Shown: positions 18,014-26,217, counted from the stretch's first letter. The stretch: 26,540 bases of DNA from Bordetella parapertussis (GCA_945901825.1 CAMDMC010000019.1:1-26540), one strand, 5' to 3'. The notes: a model not told the origin generated them from the sequence alone. Translations and numbers: made by a program.

Positions 18014-18610
18014 TTAGCGGGCTGCGGCAGGTGCCTGCTGCACTGCAGGAGCAGCAGCGGGCGCATTTGCGGGCCCAGCGGGTGCAGGCGGGGCAGCCGG
18101 TGCGCCGCTAGCCATGGCATCTTGGCGCTTGCGACATTCGCTAAGCAGTTCAATCTTCTTACCTGCTGCCATCATGCCGGCTTGGGCTGCACAGATGGAG
18201 GCGAGCTTGTTATCGATATCAACCATTTGTAGCGCTCGGTCGTAGGCCTCGGTGGTGGAAGGGTCGTTCTTACCCTTTACGATTAACCGCAGGGCACCGA
18301 GCGAAAGAATACGCTCGGGAGTTTGCGCCGGCTGCGCCTTAAGAATGGCCTCCAGGTCTTGTAGCAGTACGCCGTTGGATAAGGCTTCCTTTACAGCATC
18401 AAACTGCTGGGCCTTCTCGATGAGAGAAGCAATAGAGGCCTGCTGACTCTCCGACTCTTTCACCAGTGCATCAAATTTCTGTTGGATCTCTTGAAGCTTC
18501 TCTAGCTCGGCCTGGGCCTGACTTGCTGATGAATATTGCATGAATGCAAAGCCTCCTGCGCCGCCCGCAATAAGAACCAGCACCACCACCACAATAATCA
18601 TCTTCTTCAC
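18014..18610 (-). CDS. Membrane-anchored coiled-coil protein of unknown function
   Basis: 198 aa, not recognised. It has one N-terminal hydrophobic segment (about 4-24, VVVVLVLIAGGAGGFAFM) after MKKM, either an uncleaved anchor or a signal peptide. A predicted helical/coiled region (about 32-75, rich in E, K and Q) follows, then a helical domain to about 165 with cysteines at 140 and 159. The Ala/Pro-rich tail (170-198) resembles envelope-spanning linkers. Most of the protein should be periplasmic. The start is GTG 18610, because AGGAG is 7 nt upstream; ATG 18601 would be 16 nt away. It is 83 nt downstream of the AttH-like gene on the same strand, so it could be the last gene of that operon or have its own promoter. 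Confidence 0.75.
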   Translation of the reverse strand: MKKMIIVVVVLVLIAGGAGGFAFMQYSSASQAQAELEKLQEIQQKFDALVKESESQQASIASLIEKAQQFDAVKEALSNGVLLQDLEAILKAQPAQTPERILSLGALRLIVKGKNDPSTTEAYDRALQMVDIDNKLASICAAQAGMMAAGKKIELLSECRKRQDAMASGAPAAPPAPAGPANAPAAAPAVQQAPAAAR

Positions 18611-18617
18611 TTCAAAA

Positions 18618-18622
18618 CTCCT
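18618..18622 (-). promoter_or_regulatory. Ribosome binding site selecting the GTG start at 18610
   Basis: AGGAG on the minus strand, 7 nt from GTG 18610 and 16 nt from the in-frame ATG at 18601. The spacing decides for GTG. Confidence 0.7.
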
Positions 18623-18693
18623 TTATGGTGAGACACCTCATTGTCCCGCACTTTGTTTATGAATTCGGCAGCAAAGGCAGAGACTAAAATTTT

Positions 18694-19845
18694 TCAGAGC
18701 TGCATGGCCTGCGCGTAACCCGTCATTTCAAGGTAGCCACGCCCCATAAGTCTGTTTGCATCGTACAGCTCAACAGCGCCTTCCCAATAGACAATGCCCG
18801 TCGAGGATCGACCATCAAACTCTTGATTCGGCATCACGGGCCGAATCTCAAGCCTGCGGCCTGCTGCATGCAGAATCCAGGCTCTTGGATAGACCGCAAG
18901 CGAGTTCGGCGAGCGCCACTGGCCAACCGCCTCCCAGCGAACCGCAGCACCGGGGGTAAGGGCGACTCGATGCCCCAGTCGGTCGCGCTCATCAAACTCT
19001 GTCCAGACCGCCTCGGCCGTCTGGCTGCGAAGCTGAAAGGCCATCAGACTTCCTCCATCCAGAAGGTGAATGCCAATCCAATCCCAGCCGACTGCCCCGG
19101 GGGGCAGAATGCTGCTTGACCACTCGTGGTCGAACCAGCCAAGACCCTTGCTTACCTTGGGTAGCCCCAGACCTTGGCCTTGGGACTCGGCCTCAAGGTG
19201 TACCTGCATGTGCGTATGGCTGTAGTAGAAGCTTGCAAAATCATCGCTCGGTCCTTTCTGCGAGAAGCCGTTGGTGCCACGCAGGGTTGGCGACTTGGTG
19301 GGATCAAGGCTTAGGCGAAGCCGCGTCTGCGCGCCCAGCGTAAGTTCGGCTAGGTAACGGCCTGAATCGAGCCTTCGAAATATCCAGCCGTTGAGGCTGA
19401 GATCGGTGGTGGCCTCGGAAAAACGAACCCCGGCCACCCCGGCCCGGCCCGCTCGTTCATCGTGGCGGTGCAGACCTTTGGATGGCAGGGAGACTGCCGC
19501 ATGGGCCAAGAGAAGCTGACGTGGCGCAAAGCGACTGGGGTTTAATTCACCAATGCCGGTTCGGCGTCGAAAGAACGTGATTTGCAGACCAAAGGCATTG
19601 GGACCCGAGCCCAAGCCTTGATCGCTGAGATCCCCCATCCAGGCTGTTAGGTACCACCACTCCGTACGAAAGGCGGGATGTGCTCCATGGTCGGCTGGAA
19701 AAACCAGTGGGCGAGAAACCACCTTTGCATAGTCCTGCCTGTTGGCTGTCGATGCACTCTGGGCCTGCTTTGACTGAGCACGGCCCAAATGCGGGTAACA
19801 GAGGCCTGAAGCCGCCGTGGCAAGAAGGAGCCGACGTCGGTTCAC
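18694..19845 (-). CDS. AttH/CrtC-type lipocalin-like protein, Tat-exported
   Basis: 383 aa, in the family annotated as carotenoid 1,2-hydratase (CrtC) or AttH, with two lipocalin-like beta barrels. Diagnostic motifs are RTEWWYLTAWM (60-70), FYYSHTHMQ (207-214), GLGWFDHEWSSS (235-245) and GWDWIGIHLLDGG. The N-terminus NRRRLLLATAASG (2-14) is a twin-arginine-type signal with likely cleavage after GRA (23) before QSK, so the protein is probably folded before export. The start is GTG 19845, overlapping the permease TGA (GTGA), which indicates coupling. No carotenoid genes are present, so the literal hydratase annotation is unlikely. In AttEFGH-type clusters this protein accompanies an ABC exporter. 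The ligand is unknown. Confidence 0.85.
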   Translation of the reverse strand: MNRRRLLLATAASGLCYPHLGRAQSKQAQSASTANRQDYAKVVSRPLVFPADHGAHPAFRTEWWYLTAWMGDLSDQGLGSGPNAFGLQITFFRRRTGIGELNPSRFAPRQLLLAHAAVSLPSKGLHRHDERAGRAGVAGVRFSEATTDLSLNGWIFRRLDSGRYLAELTLGAQTRLRLSLDPTKSPTLRGTNGFSQKGPSDDFASFYYSHTHMQVHLEAESQGQGLGLPKVSKGLGWFDHEWSSSILPPGAVGWDWIGIHLLDGGSLMAFQLRSQTAEAVWTEFDERDRLGHRVALTPGAAVRWEAVGQWRSPNSLAVYPRAWILHAAGRRLEIRPVMPNQEFDGRSSTGIVYWEGAVELYDANRLMGRGYLEMTGYAQAMQL

Positions 19846-22454
19846 CAGTCTTGCCTGAGTTCAAGGTGCAGGGCACGCCCACTTCTCTGAAGCGAACGAT
19901 GGGCTGTAAATACAGAAGCACTGACCGCAAGGCTAACAACACAGACCAGAAAGACAGCAAGTTCCGCGGTCGGAATACTAAGCTCCATGGTCCAATGAAA
20001 GGACTGCGGGTTTACTACATGGATAAGAATAAGACCAATACCAAGGCCGAGCAGAAGCCCCCAAAGGGCCACTGACCCAATAAGGCCAAGAGACTCCCAG
20101 GCCACCATGGCAAGTCGCTGACCTGCCGACTGACCAAGTTGATGTAACAGCGCGAATTCCTGCCGACGTAAAAGCATCTGCGCGGCACAGCCCGAGATCA
20201 CTGCCACTAGCGCAACAATGAGTGCGGCAAGCTCCAGTGCATAGGTGAGCGCAAAGCTGCGATCAAAAATTTGCAACGAAAGCTTACGAAGGTCTTGCGT
20301 TGAGGCATACCGCAGATTCGGCCAGAGCCCAGGCTGCTTCAGCATCTTTTCAACAACAGTCGAGGCCGTCTCCTGAGGCGCAAGCCAGATGGATACCCCT
20401 GTAAGGCTTGTGTCACCCGTGATTCGGCGGTAGTCATCCCGATCAAGAATAACGGTGCCGTGCTGCCTACCGTAGTCACGGATGATGCCTAGAACATAGG
20501 CCTGCTGAACCTTGGGAATACCTTCTGCACTGGTAAGTGGCAGCTCAAAGACGGCACCAACCTTCCATCCGTAGAGGCGGTTCATGGCCTCCGAGACCCA
20601 GGCGCCTATGGCATTGGGGTCCGCGGGTGGTGGCTGCGCATTCCTCTGACCATCAGCCCGCCCCACCGTGTCGACAGGGGACTTAATCACAGGTAACACC
20701 GCCTCGGGGCGCATGCCATGAAAGTCCCTGGCAATAAGAGTTACCGCCGGAAGGTCGTCACGTAGACGTACGCTGGTCTGAAGGCTGGCATGCAACCTGC
20801 GCACCTCCGGCATACCGTTTAGGCTGCTGAGGTCTTTGTCTTGCAGCCGCTCGTTGCTCGGAAGATCGCGTGTGGAGATGTAAAGGTCAGCGGGCAGAAC
20901 CTGTTCAAGCCAGGTGCCCAGCGAGCTACGAAAGCTCGTCACCATCACTGCCATGGCGACAGTCAGCGCCACTGCAGCCACAATACCTGCGCCAATTGCT
21001 GTTGAAGCGGCGGGGGCCTGCTGAAGCCGCCAGACCGCCATGGTTTTTGAGCTTGAGCCATGAAGGCCAAGAAGCATGCCGGCCAGAATACCTATCCGAA
21101 CCACATCAGGAACAAGGAGCACGGCTGCAAACAACAGACAGGCAATGCCAAAGTAGGCTGCCAGTGCAAGGCCACCAATCGAAGGCGCAGCCATGGCTGC
21201 AAGGCCCAACAGGAAGAGCAACAGTGCAAGCCAACGCTGAGGCGAAGAGACCTTTGAGGCCTGCACCGCGCCCCAATGCAGACTTCGAACCGGGGACTGA
21301 GCCAGCGCCTGCATGCTTGGCCCTAGCCCACTAAGAAGACCCAGACCCACTGCAAGAAGAAAGAAACCAAGGAGGCCCAAAGGTGCAATACGAAGCACTG
21401 CCGACTGATCGGCAAAGTAGCCCGCTCCAAGATCGGCGCCTACTGTTTGTAGAAGTCCATTGGCAAGCAGCACACCAAGCGCTAGGCCAAGTAATCCGCC
21501 GAAACCTGCAATAAGAACCGCCTTAAGGAGGACCGTCGATCGAATGACCCAGGGCCGAGCCCCAAGCACGGCAAGCAAGGCAAGCTGTTGCTGTTGACGA
21601 AGGGTTGAAAGCCGCACAGCACTGTGAATAAGGAAGGCCCCCGTAAGCACGGCGACCAGAGCCAAAACCGAAAGGTTCACCCGGTAGGCGCGCGAAAGGT
21701 TGTTGAGCTGGCTTTCTTGATTCTGGGGCGTCAGCACAACAAACCCCTTCAGAAGCGGGCGGTCGGGACCAAGCAACTGCAGCGCCTCATTGAAGGCCTG
21801 AACCGACTGTCCCTGACGCAGGCTCAGATCGATCCGGTCAAGTTGGTCGAGCCGGCCAAATAGGCTCTGGGCCCCAGCAATGTCCATAACGCCCAAGGCT
21901 GACTGGCCGGCATTGTTTAGTCGGCCCGCGATCTGAAGTTCGATGGTCCCGTTCTCGGACTCAAAAACAAGCCTGCCCCTAAGGTCTTTTTCTAGGCCAT
22001 CAAGGGCGGCCTGCGACAAAAAGATGGTGTTCTCGTTTAAAAGATCGAGAAGGGCTGCATCCTCGGCCGATGGCAACAAAGAGCGACTTACCGAGGCGGC
22101 TCGAAAAAGATCGATTCCAAGCACGTCAACCTGCGCAATACGGCCCCTCACCACAGGGCTGGCATCGAGAAGTCCAAGCCGGTCGCGATGCGCAAGCAGC
22201 TCATCAAGGACACGATCCGAAAACCCTTCTCGGTTGTCGTGCCTTGGAACAAGCTGCGCCTGTGCTTCACCGGCAAGCGTCTTCACGGCACGGTTCATCG
22301 ACTCCACCGCAGACTGATTCACCAAATAAATCGACACAGCAAGTGCAAGACCAAGGGCAATACTAAGGCTTGCCACCGCCCACTGCCATGGCTGATCGCG
22401 AATGGAGGCCTTTAAGAGCCAGCCAACAAGACGTGCCTCGGGAAGCTTCTGCAT
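19842..22454 (-). CDS. ABC transporter permease, fused FtsX-type (AttFG-like)
   Basis: 870 aa integral membrane protein. It has two FtsX/MacB-type halves: TM1 at about 26-46, a periplasmic region 50-255, three TMs at about 258-282, 307-334 and 355-378, a linker with two or three TMs at about 408-460, TM at about 487-507, a second periplasmic region about 515-750, and three C-terminal TMs. LLRRQEFALLHQLGQ and RQQQQLALLAVLGA are the FtsX-type coupling segments. The fused two-half layout matches permeases that pair with LolD-type ATPases in Att-like or lipid/lipoprotein export systems. It starts at ATG 22454, 18 nt after the ATPase stop, and its end overlaps the AttH-like gene. Substrate unknown. 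Confidence 0.88.
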   Translation of the reverse strand: MQKLPEARLVGWLLKASIRDQPWQWAVASLSIALGLALAVSIYLVNQSAVESMNRAVKTLAGEAQAQLVPRHDNREGFSDRVLDELLAHRDRLGLLDASPVVRGRIAQVDVLGIDLFRAASVSRSLLPSAEDAALLDLLNENTIFLSQAALDGLEKDLRGRLVFESENGTIELQIAGRLNNAGQSALGVMDIAGAQSLFGRLDQLDRIDLSLRQGQSVQAFNEALQLLGPDRPLLKGFVVLTPQNQESQLNNLSRAYRVNLSVLALVAVLTGAFLIHSAVRLSTLRQQQQLALLAVLGARPWVIRSTVLLKAVLIAGFGGLLGLALGVLLANGLLQTVGADLGAGYFADQSAVLRIAPLGLLGFFLLAVGLGLLSGLGPSMQALAQSPVRSLHWGAVQASKVSSPQRWLALLLFLLGLAAMAAPSIGGLALAAYFGIACLLFAAVLLVPDVVRIGILAGMLLGLHGSSSKTMAVWRLQQAPAASTAIGAGIVAAVALTVAMAVMVTSFRSSLGTWLEQVLPADLYISTRDLPSNERLQDKDLSSLNGMPEVRRLHASLQTSVRLRDDLPAVTLIARDFHGMRPEAVLPVIKSPVDTVGRADGQRNAQPPPADPNAIGAWVSEAMNRLYGWKVGAVFELPLTSAEGIPKVQQAYVLGIIRDYGRQHGTVILDRDDYRRITGDTSLTGVSIWLAPQETASTVVEKMLKQPGLWPNLRYASTQDLRKLSLQIFDRSFALTYALELAALIVALVAVISGCAAQMLLRRQEFALLHQLGQSAGQRLAMVAWESLGLIGSVALWGLLLGLGIGLILIHVVNPQSFHWTMELSIPTAELAVFLVCVVSLAVSASVFTAHRSLQRSGRALHLELRQDW

Positions 22455-22472
22455 GCTTGACTGGGCCTGAGA

Positions 22473-23207
22473 CTAGCGCTCGCCTAAGGGCTGCTGTGAC
22501 TCAGATAATTTATGAAGTCGACCTTGGACAAGCTCGTAGTGCGCATCAAGCTGCTGCGCTGCCTGATGCGAATGGGTCACCATAACCAGTGCGGCACCCA
22601 TCAGTCGACACTGCTGACACAACAGGGTGAGACTTGCCTGCGCGGTTAAGGGGTCAAGGTTGCCGGTGGGCTCGTCTGCAAGTACAAGCTTTGGTGAATG
22701 GGCTAGCGCACGCGCAATACAGACGCGCTGCTGCTGCCCTCCAGAGAGTTCGTCGGGTCGGCCACGTCTGCGGTCTGCCAGCCCAAGCCGAATGAGCCAT
22801 TCCTCGGCGGTATCTTGCGCAGCCTCAAAGGACTGGCCCGACAACAGCAATGGAACCATTACATTTTGCATGGCGTTAAGGTGTCCAATGAGGTGAAAGG
22901 CCTGGAATATAAAGCCAATGGTTGTGCGTCGGCAGGCCAGCCTTTCATCAGGCTGCATGCTAGCCCAGGAACGATTGGAAACTCTGACCTCTCCGTGTTG
23001 AGGTGTATCAAGGCCTGCAATGAGGTTAAGCAACGTGGACTTCCCGCAGCCCGACTCACCGGTAAGAGCAGCCTGATAACCAGCTTCCAGCGAGAGGTTG
23101 AGCCCATTAAACAGAAGTGGCTGACCCTCGTAGCCATGCCCGAGGTCCCTGATTTCAAGCAGGAGATTGCTGGACAAAATGGCTAACCCAATAGGCGCTT
23201 TGTGCAT
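22473..23207 (-). CDS. ABC transporter ATP-binding protein, LolD/MacB-like (AttE-like)
   Basis: 244 aa if started at ATG 23207. Walker [11 protein letters not shown] (49-58), [23 protein letters not shown] (99-121), signature LSGGQ (154-158), [10 protein letters not shown] (176-185) and H-loop H212 are intact. These features define the LolD/MacB/FtsE-type family that powers FtsX-like permeases, here the 870-aa product encoded 18 nt downstream. The start is uncertain: ATG 23249, ATG 23207 and TTG 23177 are all in frame and none has a good Shine-Dalgarno. All lie upstream of or within the overlap with the 3' end of the metallophosphoesterase gene (stop at 23155), implying translational coupling. 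Confidence 0.92.
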   Translation of the reverse strand: MHKAPIGLAILSSNLLLEIRDLGHGYEGQPLLFNGLNLSLEAGYQAALTGESGCGKSTLLNLIAGLDTPQHGEVRVSNRSWASMQPDERLACRRTTIGFIFQAFHLIGHLNAMQNVMVPLLLSGQSFEAAQDTAEEWLIRLGLADRRRGRPDELSGGQQQRVCIARALAHSPKLVLADEPTGNLDPLTAQASLTLLCQQCRLMGAALVMVTHSHQAAQQLDAHYELVQGRLHKLSESQQPLGER

Positions 23208-23988
23208 CGACGATGAAACGATGGATGGTGAATCCGGCAGGCTCGTCAATCACCAAGGCCTCATGCTGGCGGCCGCGGTAGGACAACGGGTAGGCGTGAA
23301 CAGTGCTTGGGCTCACCACAACCGGAATACTGGCTAGTTGGGTCACACAGGCTCGATGAAAATGGCCGCAGACAATACGCTCAACGGTTTTAAAGCCGGC
23401 CAACACCTCTTCGAGTTGGCGTCTTTCTTCCACAACCATCGAGTCAAACAGGGCGCTGCCTGTTAAAAATGGCAGGTGATGCATCACCAGCACGATACGG
23501 TCATTGGGATAGAGGCTTAGGGTGTTGTGCAGCCACCGTTGTCTCTGCTCACACAAACGGCCAAGGTCTTTCCCTGGCTCAAGCGTATCAAGCACGATGA
23601 GCCGCACAACCTGGTCTTTGAATGTGAACAAGGGTGCAGAGTACTGGTAGTGCGTGTCTAAGGCATCGGAATGTCCGGCGTCTTTAAGCGACCCGAAGAC
23701 CTCGGTAAACGCCTCGCGGGCATCGTGATTTCCGAGACAAAAGTAACGCGGAAGGCCCTGCGGAAGAGCTCGCAGGCTGGCCTCTAGTTCGCGGTATTCC
23801 TCCAATGCTCCGCGATCGACCAGATCACCTGTAAGAATGACGGCATCAAACTGCGCCTGGGTGCGGTAGGCTTTAGCGATCGCCTGCTTGAGGGCCTCGG
23901 CCCCCGAGTCTCCGGTCTTCAAGCGTTTTCCCGCAGCCTGCAGATGGGTATCAGAAAGCTGTAAAAGGGAGAAGAGAACCTGTTCCAT
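23155..23988 (-). CDS. Metallophosphoesterase, class III cyclic-nucleotide phosphodiesterase type (CpdA-like)
   Basis: 277 aa calcineurin-like phosphoesterase. The full binuclear metal set is present: DTH (13-15), GDLVD (54-58), GNHD (86-89), H170 in VMHH and GHFH (208-211). This order, D-x-H, GD, GNHD, H, GHxH, matches CpdA cAMP phosphodiesterases and related phospholipid or UDP-sugar hydrolases. No signal peptide, so cytosolic. The substrate cannot be assigned; the C-terminal SPSTVHAYPLSYR region resembles CpdA-like proteins. It is the first gene of an apparent operon with the AttEFG-like ABC genes, overlapping the ATPase gene by 53 bases if that starts at 23207. The start ATG has no Shine-Dalgarno. 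Only 10 bp separate it from the divergent small membrane gene. Confidence 0.9.
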   Translation of the reverse strand: MEQVLFSLLQLSDTHLQAAGKRLKTGDSGAEALKQAIAKAYRTQAQFDAVILTGDLVDRGALEEYRELEASLRALPQGLPRYFCLGNHDAREAFTEVFGSLKDAGHSDALDTHYQYSAPLFTFKDQVVRLIVLDTLEPGKDLGRLCEQRQRWLHNTLSLYPNDRIVLVMHHLPFLTGSALFDSMVVEERRQLEEVLAGFKTVERIVCGHFHRACVTQLASIPVVVSPSTVHAYPLSYRGRQHEALVIDEPAGFTIHRFIVDAQSAYWVSHFVQQSPA

Positions 23989-23998
23989 AGGTACTATT

Positions 23999-24229
23999 AT
24001 GCGTATGGATTCTTACACCCCTGTCATCATTATTGAAGGTCTTCTCGTTTTTGGCGTGGTTCTACTGCTTTATTACCTCCATATCCGGGAAATGCGCCAG
24101 ATTCGGGCCAAAAAAGCGCAATTTGAACGCGAGGAGGCCTTGCGGCAGGCTCAGCCCCTTGCCAGTGACGCAGGCTCGGTCGAGAGCGGCAAACCCCCCA
24201 GCGAAAAGGCCTCCGTCACAGCCTCTTAG
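23999..24229 (+). CDS. Small single-pass membrane protein
   Basis: 76 aa, not assigned to a named family. One transmembrane helix (about 9-27, VIIIEGLLVFGVVLLLYYL) is followed by a basic, then charged helical cytoplasmic segment (REMRQIRAKKAQFEREEAL, 30-48) and a Ser/Pro-rich tail. The positive-inside rule puts the C-terminus in the cytoplasm. The start is ATG 23999, with AGG 7 nt upstream; ATG 24005 (MDSYTP) is the alternative. It is divergent from the metallophosphoesterase gene by 10 bp and is followed 30 nt later by the adhesin-E-like gene. Its coding-style composition and good hydrophobic segment support a real gene despite the short length. Confidence 0.7.
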   Translation: MRMDSYTPVIIIEGLLVFGVVLLLYYLHIREMRQIRAKKAQFEREEALRQAQPLASDAGSVESGKPPSEKASVTAS

Positions 24230-24259
24230 TTTTTTCCGCCCAGTGTCGATAGTGTATAA

Positions 24260-24781
24260 ATGTGGATGAACAGACTAAAAACGTTTACTGACAAGGTTTT
24301 AGGTGGACCTCAGGCTTTTCTCGGCCTACTCTTGCTGGCCTTAGCAGTATCTGGCGGGCAGGCGCAGGTTACTTTGCGCATGGTCGGTGACGACAAAGAC
24401 CGCAGTCGCCATTTCGTCGATATCGACCGCGTCGAAATCAAAGGTGACATTCGCGGCTATTGGCGTACTGTTAATCTTGCGCAAAAAGACGCTCTGGGCG
24501 CAATGAGCCTGCGACATCGGCAGGAAATCGATTGCAAGGCCGGGACCATCCGAACCATCGTGACCACCCATCACCAGGGTATTCGCGGCACGGGTCCAAT
24601 CGTCATAACCCTTCCAGCAAAAGATCAATCATTTCAGCCTATCTCGTCAGAAAACATCGATCCCAAAGTGGCCAGCTTAATTTGCCAGGGCCAGTTTGAG
24701 CAGCGGGTGTTGAAAACCAAGTCGGCTAAACCCAAGGTCGACGCCGATGGCAACCCAATCCCCGAAGAGGCGGCCAAATAG
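24260..24781 (+). CDS. Secreted protein resembling surface-adhesin protein E
   Basis: 173 aa, or 171 aa from ATG 24266 (MNRLKTF). An N-terminal signal peptide, with hydrophobic core FLGLLLLALAVSG (20-32), is probably cleaved after GQA near 35. The mature part shows the pattern VDIDRVEIKGDIRGYWRTVN (53-72), a conserved EIDC (89-92), IRTIVTTHHQG (97-107), FQPISSENIDPKVASLICQ (125-143). This resembles the Adhesin_E domain seen in many small betaproteobacterial secreted proteins. C92 and C142 probably form a disulfide. The tail is Lys/Glu-rich. I am fairly sure of secretion and less sure of the family. TATAAA directly precedes the start and no Shine-Dalgarno is seen. A terminator follows at 24822. 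Confidence 0.75.
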   Translation: MWMNRLKTFTDKVLGGPQAFLGLLLLALAVSGGQAQVTLRMVGDDKDRSRHFVDIDRVEIKGDIRGYWRTVNLAQKDALGAMSLRHRQEIDCKAGTIRTIVTTHHQGIRGTGPIVITLPAKDQSFQPISSENIDPKVASLICQGQFEQRVLKTKSAKPKVDADGNPIPEEAAK

Positions 24782-24821
24782 ATCTCTTGGCAAGGGTGTC
24801 CTAAACAGTCTAGCGCCCGAG

Positions 24822-24848
24822 GCGGCAACGAATTGCCGCTTTCATTCT
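24822..24848 (+). terminator. Rho-independent terminator after the adhesin-E-like gene
   Basis: GCGGCAA (24822-24828) and TTGCCGC (24833-24839) form a perfect 7-bp stem with the tetraloop CGAA, followed by TTTCATTCT. It lies 40 nt after the stop of the 173-aa gene and separates that unit from the 416-aa gene. The U-tract is interrupted, so termination may be partial. Confidence 0.7.
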
Positions 24849-24966
24849 GGGCCTCTATGCTGCCGAGGTAAGGTGAGCCGGCCTTTAGAAACACTGGTTT
24901 TTGCCGATTCCTATCCAAAGTAACTCGTTGGATTATTGGTCGGTTCGTCCGGCCTTGGAGCCCGCA

Positions 24967-26217
24967 ATGACCCCTGAAGACTACTGGCCAACCCACAAGC
25001 CCATTAACCAGGTTCTGGTTTTTACGCTGCTTTTTCCGCTTCTTATTGGGTTGATGGTGCTTGCCTTTATTTTTCCAAAGGTGTTTCTTTCCATGGACCT
25101 TATTGCCTTCATGTTCATGATGGCAACCATCACCATCGCAGTGGTCATTGCCAAGCCAGGACTTCTCGTGCCTAAGCGTCGGCGTCGAGGTCAGCCCCGG
25201 CCCCCTGCCCTTAAAATCCTTCCAGGCCCTAAAATTCTGGTGAACCGCGGGGAACTTCAGAAGACCTCTCCCTTATTGCTTGGCCTCATTAATAAAGCGG
25301 GAAAGGCTCCTTCCAGCCCAGGGTTCGAACTCGTTCTTCATGAAGACCATCCCCTTTCCCTATCGGAGTACGACGAGATGCCGCAGAACTCCCGGGCAAT
25401 GGCTGCCCAGCATCAGAAGAAAGAGCCCAATATGCGTGTCATATGGGCGCTTCTCGGCATCAGCTTTTTGTTTATTTTTTCAGCCTGGGTCTACTCGATG
25501 CTTCCGGCAAAGTTCGCCTCCTCGGCACCTGCTCAGATGTTCGCGCTAACCATCCTCTGTGCAGGCTTATTTGCCGCGGCCTGGGTTGCGGTCGTCCCCT
25601 CACCCGAGCAGCGCCACAAGGCGCGACAGGCCGCCGGGGTTGCCACAGCAGCGGCCAAAGAAGTTAAAGAGGTTCATGCCAAGGTCGAGGCTGCGGTTGT
25701 CAAGGTGGATGACGCGGTAAAAGAAGCGCATGCCGCTGCCGAGCGTGGTGACCCCGAGGCTGCGCTTGCTGCAGCAGAGAAGGCGCTTGCCTTTGCCAAG
25801 GAGGCCCATGGTGCCGCAGAGGTTGCCGAGCTTAAGGCCAGACTCGCCCCCAAGGTAAAGGCTGCACAGAAGGCCGCAAAAGAGGCACGAGCGCGGGCTG
25901 ATAAGGCCGACCGCGATGCACGTTATGCCAAAGTTGCCGCCATGAAGGCTCTTAATAAGTTTGAGAAGGATCAAGAAGCCCAGGCCCTTGCCTACGAGCA
26001 GGAATCTGGCGAGGAAGAGGAAGTCGTTGAAATTGAAGAGGGTGAATCGCTTGAAGAGGTCAGGAATCGCCTAAGGCCGAAGAAGCCGAAGGTACCGATG
26101 GAGCTCTTGAGCTCGGCCAACTCCTACGACGACAAGGTTGCACTCATTCGCTTCCTGGTTACCGAAGACTCCGGTCGTGTCATGAAGGCCTTCCAGGCCC
26201 TGGTGAAGCCCTCTTGA
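24967..26217 (+). CDS. Four-pass membrane protein with Ala-rich coiled coil and FliF/FliG-like tail, unknown function
   Basis: 416 aa, not recognised. TM1 about 16-36, TM2 44-62, a basic loop (KRRRRGQPRP, 70-79), a soluble region to about 155, TM3 158-178, TM4 190-210. Next comes a long Ala/Lys/Glu-rich coiled coil (about 215-345), a strongly acidic stretch (348-365), a basic linker (PKKPKVP) and a final 35-residue helix pair, DDKVALIRFLVTEDSGRVMK and so on. By charge, the coiled coil should be cytoplasmic. The tail's LIRxLVxxDxxRVxxxFxxLV pattern resembles the FliF C-terminus/FliG N-domain interface helices, but no flagellar genes are near. The start is ATG 24967 with GGAG 6 nt upstream; the open frame extends to a TTG at 24901. 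tRNA-Gly follows 33 nt after its stop. Confidence 0.8.
   Translation: MTPEDYWPTHKPINQVLVFTLLFPLLIGLMVLAFIFPKVFLSMDLIAFMFMMATITIAVVIAKPGLLVPKRRRRGQPRPPALKILPGPKILVNRGELQKTSPLLLGLINKAGKAPSSPGFELVLHEDHPLSLSEYDEMPQNSRAMAAQHQKKEPNMRVIWALLGISFLFIFSAWVYSMLPAKFASSAPAQMFALTILCAGLFAAAWVAVVPSPEQRHKARQAAGVATAAAKEVKEVHAKVEAAVVKVDDAVKEAHAAAERGDPEAALAAAEKALAFAKEAHGAAEVAELKARLAPKVKAAQKAAKEARARADKADRDARYAKVAAMKALNKFEKDQEAQALAYEQESGEEEEVVEIEEGESLEEVRNRLRPKKPKVPMELLSSANSYDDKVALIRFLVTEDSGRVMKAFQALVKPS

Noticed and set aside
18694..19845. Literal carotenoid 1,2-hydratase assignment
   Set aside because: No carotenoid genes are present; ABC exporter context and Tat signal fit the AttH branch of the family better.
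20870..21334. 154-aa open frame antisense to the FtsX-type permease
   Set aside because: Composition (Gln, Arg and Pro rich) is that of a complement of hydrophobic coding sequence; the minus-strand permease is clearly real.
24021..24027. Perfect CTGTCAT Pho half-site
   Set aside because: No partner 11 bp away on either side, and it is inside a coding sequence.
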